Origin: Macrobrachium rosenbergii | Taxonomy: Eukaryota > Arthropoda > Malacostraca > Decapoda > Palaemonidae | NCBI RefSeq assembly: GCF_040412425.1 | Contig: NC_089788.1 | Span: forward strand, 63,038,720 to 63,102,719 | Reading direction: 5' to 3' | DNA length: 64,000 nucleotides | Shown: in pieces, positions 54,728 to 64,000 of the stretch | Layout of the letters: each line of letters begins with the position of its first letter | Numbering within the stretch: the first letter of the stretch is position 1 | The notes under the pieces: generated by a model | Told to the model about the DNA's origin: nothing | The model's database searches: none | Seen by the model: only the letters and a program-made list of their open reading frames with translations | Translations under genes and position numbers: made by a program

Positions 54728-56009
54728 TTATATATTATTATAAATATTACCTATTCGACCTCTCTTCCTTGCTTTAATCGAATACAAGAAATATATCTTT
54801 GTTAAAGTAAGAGGGCAGGCAATGTAGGAATAAGCGAGCGGGAAGCAGTGTTTTCAAATTCCATACGCCAACTGCTGAGACATTAGCTTAGAGGGCCGTG
54901 AATCAGGAATAGCTTTTGCTAGGACAGACCTTAGAGGTACTGTCTTCTCTATCCTATGTCCTGGTGAGTCTATTGCCATTTCAGGTCAAGCCCTGGGTAG
55001 CGGAGTTTTGAAGCAAGTATGCGAGAAACTTCCCTAGCACTAGACTCTCCAAGCAGCTGCGACAGCGTCAGGATGTGCCGGCTATTGTCCAAGCATCCTG
55101 TTTTTTTCCCTCCTTTGTTCAAACCGAGGAGAAATTTGCTATTTCAACAGACCAAGGAATCTCATGCAACTGATCACTGCATTAGCTAACCCAGCGGTAA
55201 GTCTGAATTGACAATTGGTCCCAGTTCTCTTTCCTTCGACTGAAACTCTCATTTTCCCTTGTTCAGATATTCCTCTCTTAAACAGTCACTGGCTAAGAAA
55301 TCCTAGTAAAACACATCCCATTTATGCAGTTACCTGTCAAGTACAATTATGGTTTTCTAGTGAAGTCAAATAACTTATCCTCCATGGTGTTAAACGTATT
55401 ATTTCTGAACTAAGAATCATCCCCTTGAGATTAGTAATGACAAGTGACATTTCTGTAATGCAAGATTGTTATCTGGATACGTCCTTTTCCAGAATTACGT
55501 ACGCCTTGGGACTGCCCAACATCCTCTTTCTTGGAGAAGAATCTGTATCATTAGTATCAAGAAGCCTTAATTCAACCGTGAAATAAATTCATGACACAGC
55601 GTCTGAGAAGCATATTAATCTGTTGAGTTCATTCTATGTTTCATTGAAGTTTGTCTGAAGTTGGACTAATATTCTCAGCTGCTGTTAGCTCCAGTAAATT
55701 TACCATTTCATTTTACTTAGCTTGTGTGGCTGAAATTAGTGTTCCAGTAAGTTTGCTGAATTCATTCATGTGGTTATGAATAAACCTCTATTCTTTGTTA
55801 ACTAGTGTTAACGGGCGACCTGAACTATTCACTATCTGTCCTTTAGAGTTAAATTTAAACTTAACTGACAGAATTACGTGGGTCTTAGGTAAAGCAAGGC
55901 AATATAAATCAAAGCAAATAATAAGTAAACTCATTGGCCAAAGAACCTACGTAACAATATACATATATACATAAATACATACACACATATATACAGTATA
56001 TATATATAT
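54728..56009. other. Unique stretch between macro-repeat copies
   Basis: About 1.3 kb of moderately AT-rich non-repetitive DNA. There is no counterpart between copies B and C. No frame of note; no gene recognised. Confidence 0.6.
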
Positions 56010-56037
56010 ATAATTATATATATATATAATATATATA

Positions 56038-56107
<70 letters not shown>
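56010..56107. repeat. (TA)n microsatellite
   Basis: TA run with several TAATATATA breaks at its start. Confidence 0.96.
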
Positions 56108-56110
<3 letters not shown>

Positions 56111-56149
56111 TTTCAAGTCATAGATCGTAAATCACGAATGGTAATCCTG

Positions 56150-56520
56150 TCGAGCGTGACCTCAGGCGGCCATACTGAAAGGTCTCATATCCAGCTCATA
56201 GTACTATACTTTATCACTATTATTATAATTTTTATTATTATTATTTCTATCTTTTTTGCTATTATCATCTTATTATTATTAAATATTAATATCATTATTT
56301 TTACTATTGCTATTATTATTACTGTTGCTGTTATTATTATTATTATATTATTATTATTATTACTTGACACAATTTCACAGAGAAAAATTACCTTACAAAA
56401 ACAGGTTGGCCTAAGTACTCCAACCATTGTGGTCAAGGCCTAAGCATCTGCTCTTGGATCTAAGCAATGTTTAGCATAAATGGTTCCTGTAAATTACACA
56501 ACTTTCTTTTGCATACAGTC
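56150..56520. repeat. Macro-repeat copy B, lead module with (TTA)n
   Basis: TCAGGCGGCCATACTGAAAG, degenerate (TTA)n at 56210-56365, then CAATTTCACAGAGAAAAATT to TTAGCATAAATGGTTCCTG, matching copies A and C. Confidence 0.92.
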
Positions 56521-57945
56521 ACTAAACACTAACTAAACATTCATTACAAACACTAAACACTAACATTCACAATACACTTACTAAACACTCACACTTAATA
56601 TACACTCACATTAAACACACACACTTACTTACTCTCACACTCACTAAACACACACTTACTACGCACTCACACTCAATAACACTAGACACTCACTAAATAC
56701 TCACTGCACCCAAAATACTCAGTAAACATTCACTAAACATTCACTTAATCCTAACATTCATTAACACTAAACATTCACCAAGCACTCATTATAAACTAAA
56801 CATTCACTAAGTACTCACTATACACTAAACATTCACTAAGCACTCACTATACACTAAACATTACTAAACCATAAACACTCATTAAATGCTAAATGCTCAC
56901 TAAACCCTAAATGCTCATTTAATTCCTAAACACTCATTAAATACTAAAGAGTCAATAAACATTCACTGATTACTCATTAAACACTCACTAAAAGATTACA
57001 CACTAAACATTCACTAAACACTAAATTTCACAACGCATTTACTAAAAACTCACTAAACATTCACTGCACACTTACTAAACCTTCACTGAACCCTAAAATT
57101 CACTAAACCCAAAACACTTACTAAACATTCGCTGAATAATTAAACACTAAACATTCACTAAACCCTAAGCAGTCACTAAACACACAGTAAACATTCACTA
57201 AACCCTAAGCACTCACTAAACACACAGTAAACATTCACTAAACCCTAAACACTCAATAAACATTCACTGAATGCTTACACACAAAACATTCACTAAACAC
57301 TAACATTCACTCAACCCTAAACTCACTAAACATTCACTGAATGCTTAAATACTAAACATTCACTAAATACTAACATTCACTCAACCCTAAACACTCACTG
57401 AATACTTACAGTAAACAATCACTGAATACTTACACACTAAACATTCACTAAACACTAACACGCAATAAACCTTCACTAAACCCTAAACACTCACTAAACT
57501 CTTACACAATAAACATTCACTGAATAATTATGCACTAAACATCAACATTCACAAGACATTCACTGAACACTCACTGAATACTTACACACTAAATATTCAC
57601 TGAATACTTACAAACTAAACATTCACAAAACATGCACTAAGACCTAAACACTCACTTAACATACACTGAATACTTACACAATAAACATTCACTAACATTC
57701 ACAAAACATTTACTAAACCCTAAACACTGACTTAACATTCACTGAATACTTGCACACTAACACTAAACATTCACTAAGCCCAACTAAATATTCACTTAAC
57801 CCTAAACTAAACATTCACTTAACCCTAAACTAAACATTCACTAACACTTACAAGCATTCACTGAACACTTACTCACTAAATCCTAAACATATGCTAAATA
57901 CTTACTCATTAAACACTAACAAAAAAAAATTCACAATCGCGCTAA
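56521..57945. repeat. CACTAAACA-type satellite, copy B
   Basis: About 1.4 kb of the same word family as 44541-45705. Local tandem blocks are visible, e.g. GTAAACATTCACTAAACCCT at 57188 and 57229 (41-base period). Confidence 0.95.
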
Positions 57946-58499
57946 GCCTCTGTTCAATTTAGGAGTTACCAGACCTTAAAAGATGGTCTCAAGGCTTTGC
58001 AGCACGCTCTGGTACTGGTTTAGAAATTGCAACTGCAGGTATATACCCTCTATGTTCCAAGTGGACCTTGTCTGGATCATGATTGTCATCCCCAGGGTGA
58101 CAGTAAGGAATCTTCTGAAGGGAATTCCGGAGGCTTCTAGGGCTTCCAAAGGCTTCAAGACAATCTCCATGCTCTGAAGCCTATGGATTTCTTGCACAAT
58201 ACTAATGAACAGAGTTTTACAGAGAAGTCGGAGATGAAAGGCTTCGAAGATTTCTTTGGGGGAAGACCACGTTTTTGGAGATAATAAGCCCACGCTCTTA
58301 GAGATGAATTCTGGAGGCTTCTAGGGCTTCCGAAGGCCTCAAGATGATCTCCATGCTCTAAAGCGTTTGGAAACGGCCATTGGATTCTCCAGGAATGCTT
58401 CAGGAGCTGAAGACAGCTTCAGAGTATTCTGGAGTCATGAAGACGCCATCAAGAATAACCAGAAGTTTTCCCTCGTCGTCGGGAGATATCAGTTTATAT
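57946..58499. repeat. Copy B-specific segment with a 183-bp repeat
   Basis: A phrase GAATTC(C/T)GGAGGCTTCTAGG followed by CAAGA(C/T)GATCTCCATGCTCT-like text occurs at about 58121 and 58304. A minus-strand frame of 105 codons (58293-57976) crosses it. It lacks a recognisable domain and has no counterpart in copy A, where (TA)n occupies the place. Probably repeat rather than gene. Confidence 0.7.
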
Positions 58500-58810
58500 C
58501 AATGAGGGAATCCCATAAGATTACAGAAAATGACTCGTTAAAGTAAAGAGCTGCTTATGTGTCAGAAAAAGAACTCTAAGTAATGGTTAACGCAATGTTA
58601 AAATGATCTAAAACCTTCGGAAATTTCCTTGAAGACATTTTGCAATCCTTCACTCTCCAGCTCCTGGAAGAATGAGAGAAATACCATGTGCACATGTGCT
58701 GAACTCCAAAGTCTCCAAGAACAATCTCCGAGATGCTTCAAATAGTCTGGAAGCCTTCAGAGAAAGCAAGTGTCATATTTGAAAAGCTGAGTAAGAGAAA
58801 GCAAAGAGTA
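58500..58810. repeat. Macro-repeat copy B, conserved spacer
   Basis: Aligns with 45862-46162 with scattered substitutions and small indels. Confidence 0.9.
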
Positions 58811-59590
58811 TGGTGAAGGGAAGGGTCCGGCCCAGAGGCTGCTTCCTCAGAGGAAGGCAGGTATCCTGCCAGGCTGAGGAAGAGGGCCTGAAGAGGGCCC
58901 AAGTCCCTCAAGGATGGGCCGCAAAAGCCCCCAAGGCTTGCCAGTCTTTTGAGGGTAGCCTTGAAGGGAAGGGTCTGACCCAGAGGCTGCTTCCTCGGAG
59001 GAAGGCAGGTATCCTGCCAGGCTGGGGAAGCGGGCCTGGAGAGGGCCCAAAAACTTCAAGGATGGGGCCCAAAAGCCCCCCAAGGCTCTCCAGTCTCTTG
59101 AGGGGCAGCCTTGAAGGGAATGGTCTGACCCAGAGGCTGCTTCCTCGGAGGAAGGCAGGTATCCTGCCACGCTGGGGAAGCGGGCCTGGAGAGGGCCCAA
59201 GAACTTCAAGGAGGCGGCCCACAAGCCCCCATGGCTCGCCAGTCTCTTGAGGGCAGCCTTGAAGCGAAGGGTCCGACCCAGAGGCTGCTACCTCGGAGGA
59301 AGGCAGGTATCCTGCCAGGCTGGGGAAGCGGGCCTAGAGAGGGCCCAAGAACTTCAAGGATGGGCTGCAAAAGCCCCCAAGGCTCACCAGTCTCTTGAAG
59401 GCAGCCTTGAAGGGAAGGGTCCGACCCAGAGGCTGCTTCCTCGGAGGAAGGCAGGTATCTTGCCAGGCTGGGGAAGGGGGTCTGGAGAAGGCCCAAGAAC
59501 TTCAAGGATGAGGCCCAAAAGCCACCAAGGCTCGCCATTTTCTTCAGGCCAGCCTTGAAGGGAAGGGTCCGACCCAGAGGCTGCTTCCCC
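58811..59590. repeat. 148-bp minisatellite, 5 units plus partial (copy B)
   Basis: GCAGGTAT marker at about 58857, 59005, 59155, 59303 and 59451 (spacing 148, 150, 148, 148); a sixth unit stops at GAGGCTGCTTCC. Plus- and minus-strand frames of 103-146 codons are repeat translations. Confidence 0.96.
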
Positions 59591-60222
59591 TTTCGTCGTT
59601 GAATTTTTCCTTCGACGAGACAGTTTGCGGTTCCTTCTCAGCCAAGTCTCGTTGCAGCGGTTGAGCTCGATCGTCCGACTTTTGGACCTTCGACTGGACA
59701 CCTAACTTATCCCTGTGGGCCTGTTTTCCAAGATTGTTGTCAAGAGCGTCATTTCTTGCTCGAGGAACAGGAACTTCTTGGCGTGAGGCTCGCAGGTGTA
59801 CTTCCAGCTCTTTCCTCGTCTTTCTCTCCTCTTCATGGGCCTTCACCTTTTCCTCAAGACAGCCGATGTAGACCTCAATCACATTTTGTTCATTTTCCAA
59901 TTCGAGTATTTTTCCTTTGTTCTTTTCAAGTTTTGTTTCTTGCGAGCGAGGAAGTCCTTCAGTTGTTCGATATCCTTTTATTTCTTAATAATGGTATCCT
60001 CCCATTCTTCATTTTTCTTTTTGAAACATTCGAAGAAGGGTCCTTATTTTTGCTTTCCATTTTCCTAATCCTGTCCAGAGCATCAACAGGAGTTTTTCGA
60101 AGCTCTTCAACACAGAACCACTCTTTCCTTAACTCCTTCTCTAAATCCTCATTCTTTTGGATATGAAATTCTTCCTTGCGAATGGTTTCATCAGTTTCAA
60201 TCTCGTTGTTGATTCTAAAGGA
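59590..60222 (-). pseudogene. Coiled-coil protein gene remnant, copy B
   Basis: Homologous to 47756-48470. From about 60224 downwards: INNEIETDETIRKEEFHIQK, EDLEKELRKEW, KTPVDALDRIRK, then a 7-base deletion relative to copy A shifts phase. A TAA in the coiled-coil phase and a further one-base deletion follow. The phase then recovers as LENEQNVIEVYIGCLEEKV, KELEVHLRASRQEV, VQSKVQKSDDRAQPLQRDLA, EKEPQTVSSKEKFNDERG, and runs directly into the 148-bp repeat. Where copy A has TAG after GKEA, copy B is open (GKQAHRDKLG), so the two lesions differ. One indel between copies (KKV/KT) is in phase. Confidence 0.6.
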
Positions 60223-60379
60223 AACTAGAATAAAAAAGGGAGAAAAAGACAAATTTCCAAAATATGTTTTGAGAAAAGTGAATTTTGAAGTCTTCAGTTC
60301 TGCCAACAATGATATAGATTCCGGAGGGAAAGAATTTGTCTCTTGGACATGTTTCTAGAAATGGACTATTTACAGAATT

Positions 60380-60811
60380 CTAGACTCTGAAAATACTGAC
60401 CAGATCTAAAATTACTTAATTATTAATGCCTCTCATAAAATCTAATTAAAACCATTGAATAAAATCGTTAAGAGTGTCACATCTATGCATAAAAAGTGGA
60501 ATTAATAAAGCAACGGCATTTTCCCTTATATAAACGCTTGTATTCATGCCCATTCTTTCATACATACACACGCACACACATATATATATGTGTATGTATG
60601 AATGAATGAGCATAAATACGAGCGTTTATATACGGAAAAATGCCATTGGTTTATTAATTCCATTTTGTATGCATAGATATGAGATTCTTAACTATTTTTA
60701 TTCAATGTTTTATAAAGCAAATTTAATGAGAGACACCTATAATCAAGTAATTTTAGGTCTGGGCAGTGTTTTTAGAGTCTATATAGTCATATAGGCTACA
60801 GCTATATTACA

Positions 60812-60815
<4 letters not shown>
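60380..60815. repeat. Palindromic module (copy B)
   Basis: Same fold as 48838-49245: CTGAAAATACTGACCAGATC on the left against GGTCTGGGCAGTGTTTTTAG on the right, with a CACATATATATGTGT centre near 60575-60592. Divergence from copy A affects both arms. Confidence 0.87.
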
Positions 60816-60903
<88 letters not shown>

Positions 60904-60911
60904 ACACACAT

Positions 60912-60998
<87 letters not shown>
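60815..60998. repeat. (TA)n-(CA)n-(TA)n
   Basis: Two long TA runs flank CATACACACACACACACA at about 60905-60928. Confidence 0.97.
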
Positions 60999-61000
<2 letters not shown>

Positions 61001-61054
61001 GTTTATATGTGTAGTGTGTGTGTGTAAAAAGGATATATAGCTGTAGGCTTTTAG

Positions 61055-61380
<326 letters not shown>

Positions 61381-61454
61381 TATGTGTATATACATTATAT
61401 GTACATATATATACACATATATACATAAATATCTATATATGTATATGTATATAT

Positions 61455-62020
61455 TGTTTCGAGGGTTAATGTGATTTTTCCTTAGCAACATTCTTGAAGG
61501 TGCAACGTCCCTGCCTACACGACTTAGGGTAGAAGAGACTCTTTAACCTTTGGAAGCAACGTTTCTGATAGAAGGACACTCCGAAATCAAGCCAGTGACT
61601 GGAAGGGACCCTTTAGCCATGGTAGGTAACCTTTCGAAGAGAAGATTACTCTTGGTGCAAACCTTGTTATCCAACCTTGGATTGTGCCCCTAGCCATTGT
61701 ACCATGGCCTTCCATGGTCTTAGGTTTGAGTTCCCTTGCTTGAGAGTACAAACAGGCATTTTGTCTCTTTTTGTTCACTTTCCCGTTTTTTCGAAAGTGT
61801 GCAGGGCAGGCTGATATGAAAGCAAGTGTTCCTTGGTGGATTAACAGGAAAGAGACTTTTTCTTCACCAAATTTTTCCTTCTGGCTATTTTATAATATAA
61901 TTTCTTAATCCATCCTGACTTCCCTCCCCAGTCGTTGTGGCAAACTTGGCTGGTTTCTTATTTGCCTCACAAGGTGTACCGGCTCCACTTCGTTGACCAA
62001 TTTTTTTCTGCCGCTTAAAT
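61455..62020. repeat. Macro-repeat copy B, module 5
   Basis: Counterpart of 51405-51965, a few percent diverged by eye. The frames that cross it differ from copy A because of small indels, arguing against coding. Confidence 0.9.
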
Positions 62021-62064
62021 ATATATACGGTATATATACAGTATACATATGTATAATACATATA

Positions 62065-62070
62065 TACACA

Positions 62071-62152
<82 letters not shown>
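62065..62152. repeat. (TA)n microsatellite
   Basis: TA run. Copy A has CA/TA plus array 2 here. Confidence 0.97.
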
Positions 62153-62154
<2 letters not shown>

Positions 62155-62155
<1 letters not shown>

Positions 62156-62475
62156 TATAGCTCGTTCTGTTTTTACCCTAATGTTAAAGTCTAGTATTAC
62201 TGAGAGATGTTGTTCAGGCGTCCTGTATAGTTTATTGGGTACCCAAGAAACAATTCTCTCACGAGGCACACTTATTTCCCTCCTTCAGGAGACCACTCTA
62301 TCGCTTCCTTTCTGGTGAAGCCCCAAACATTCCCTTTCCCTTATTCCTCCATTTATCGAAAACATTTCCTTTAATTTCTTTAACCTCTCTCTCTATTTGG
62401 ATGCAATCTTGAACTGTTTCAGTTTTTACCTGATGAATTTTATCATTTCCCTTAATTTTTCTGTAATATTCTCTC
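62155..62475. repeat. Macro-repeat copy B, modules 6 and 7
   Basis: Aligns with 53605-53870 and with one of the two 53878/54334 phrases. It holds an extra CTCTCACGAGGCACACTTAT after the AAGAAACAAT phrase that copy A lacks. Confidence 0.88.
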
Positions 62476-62559
62476 TCGCTCTCCCTCTCTCTCTCTTACT
62501 GACTCGAAAATCTCTGTCTCTCTCTTTGCTGTATATATATGTATATATGCGTGTATATA

Positions 62560-62561
62560 TA

Positions 62562-62645
<84 letters not shown>
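62560..62645. repeat. (TA)n microsatellite
   Basis: TA run of about 42 units. Confidence 0.97.
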
Positions 62646-62649
<4 letters not shown>

Positions 62650-62659
62650 GTGTATGCAT

Positions 62660-62918
62660 ATATCTCTTCTCTTTCTTTTTCTTTTAACGTGCTTTTATTC
62701 CCATTTTTGTATGGGGTAAGCACGATGCCTTCTTTTGAAGGACTTTTTGATTTGGCTTTGGGGTAGACCTGTGGTCTCGATCGGCTGCCCTGCCTGACAT
62801 CGCTTACACCCCGGTACGTATGTTTCATGTATCATACCCGACCCAACGCCGTTTCTTCCCAGCAGCGAGAAGTTATTGCGCGGGTATGGCGAGAGTTCGA
62901 GACGTGTGAGATGTTATG
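62660..62918. other. Segment unique to the B-C junction
   Basis: GC-richer than its surroundings (GTGGTCTCGATCGGCTGCCC, GACCCAACGCCGTTTCTTCC). No copy elsewhere in the window. It resembles the end of a dispersed element in style, but I cannot name one. The minus-strand frame is partly repeat. Confidence 0.45.
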
Positions 62919-62919
<1 letters not shown>

Positions 62920-62995
<76 letters not shown>

Positions 62996-63128
62996 CACAT
63001 ATATGTATATATATATTGCTATATTTTATTACTATTATTATTATTTTTATATTTTTATTATTATCATCTTATTACTATTAATATTTTTACAACTGTTATT
63101 GTTATTATGATTATTAATGTTGCTGTTC

Positions 63129-63172
<44 letters not shown>
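62920..63172. repeat. (TA)n and (TTA)n
   Basis: TA run to about 62990, then degenerate and finally clean (TTA)n ending at 63172. Confidence 0.96.
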
Positions 63173-63175
<3 letters not shown>

Positions 63176-64000
63176 TGACCCAATTTCACAAAGAAAGATT
63201 ACATAACAAAAACAGGTTGGCCTAAGCACTCCAACCATTGTGGTCAAGGCCTAAGCATCTACTCTTGGATCTAAGTAGTGTTTACCATAAATGGTTCCTG
63301 TAAATTACAGGACTTTCATTGCATACAGTCACTAAGCACTAACTGAACAGTACTGTACAATCACTAAACACTAACATTCACAATATACTTACACTCACTA
63401 CACACACACACACACTATACACTCACTAAACACTCATTGAATACTCAATAATCACTAGGAACTCACTATACACCAAATGCTAACTAAACTCATAAAACAC
63501 TACACACTCACTAAATACTCGCTTTACCCCAAACACTCGGTAAACATTCACTAAACACTCACATAATCCTAATTGCTCATTAAACACTCACTAGGCATTC
63601 ACTAAGAACTCACAATAAACTAAAAATTCACTAAGTACTCACTATACACTAAACATTCACTAAATACTCACTAAAAACTAAACACTCACAAAATCCTAAA
63701 CAGTCATTAAACACTAAATACTCACTAAACCCTAAATGCTCATTAATTAAATCCCTAAACACTTATAAAACACTAAGCAGTCAATGAACATTCACTATTC
63801 ACTCATTAAACAATCACTAAACACTTATTTACTAAACATTCACTAAACACTAATTTTCACAAGACATTCACTAAACACTCACTAAACAGTCACTGAAAAC
63901 TTACTAAACATCCACTAAACACTAACATTCACAGAACATTCACTAAACCCTTAACACTCACTAAACATTCACTGAATACTTACACAGTAAGCATGCACTG
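63173..64000. repeat. Macro-repeat copy C: lead module and satellite (runs off window)
   Basis: CTGACCCAATTTCACAAAGA to TACCATAAATGGTTCCTG repeats the lead of copies A and B. From about 63331 the CACTAAACA-type satellite continues to the end of the window, so copy C is incomplete here. Confidence 0.93.

Noticed and set aside
58810..59558. Plus- and minus-strand frames of 103-146 codons
   Set aside because: Translated 148-bp repeat in copy B; both strands are open over the same bases.

Overview
This window looks like non-coding nuclear DNA from a decapod crustacean, probably a palaemonid shrimp such as Macrobrachium. The evidence is AT-rich sequence saturated with long (GA)n, (TA)n and (AAT)n microsatellites, together with two dispersed repeat families, called SINE-A and SINE-B here, that I recall from decapod sequence. 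The organism assignment is inference from memory of those repeats. I found no prokaryotic signal, no rRNA, no functional tRNA gene and no intact protein gene I can name. Almost every long open frame is a translated microsatellite (poly-Ile/Tyr, poly-Ser/Leu, poly-Arg/Glu) or a translated minisatellite.

Positions 1 to about 44.2 kb are ordinary intergenic or intronic DNA: unique AT-rich stretches punctuated about every 1-2 kb by microsatellites, five SINE-A copies across the whole window (four here), six SINE-B copies, a hAT-like MITE with 13-bp perfect terminal repeats (19708-20096), two copies of a fold-back repeat (39342 and 41521), and two sizeable inverted repeats (5164-5315 and 32149-32694). 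Weak coding candidates are a possible short exon at 11347-11463 with a decayed frame at 11903-12211, and a possible exon at 42848-42912. Possible regulatory sequence includes a cluster of TAATTA sites near 38.5 kb and a perfect RFX X-box at 43451.

The most striking part is 44.27-64.0 kb: a previously unannotated (as far as I can tell) composite macro-repeat present in at least two and a half copies. Each copy runs in the same order: a short conserved lead, a degenerate CACTAAACA-type satellite of 1-1.4 kb, a conserved spacer, a 148-bp GC-rich minisatellite (11 units in copy A, 5 in copy B), a decayed coiled-coil coding region on the minus strand, a roughly 190-bp-armed palindrome, a fold-back with a hammerhead-ribozyme-like core, and two further conserved modules, all separated by (TA)n tracts. 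Copy A additionally holds two tandem/inverted arrays of about 340-bp units with tRNA-like A and B boxes. Copy C begins near 63.17 kb and runs off the end of the window.

No genes here can be shown to work together. The two coiled-coil regions share ancestry and in-frame conservation but both carry frameshifts or stops, so they are called pseudogenes. Coordinates of repeat edges are by eye and good to a few bases for microsatellites and about 10-30 bases for module borders.
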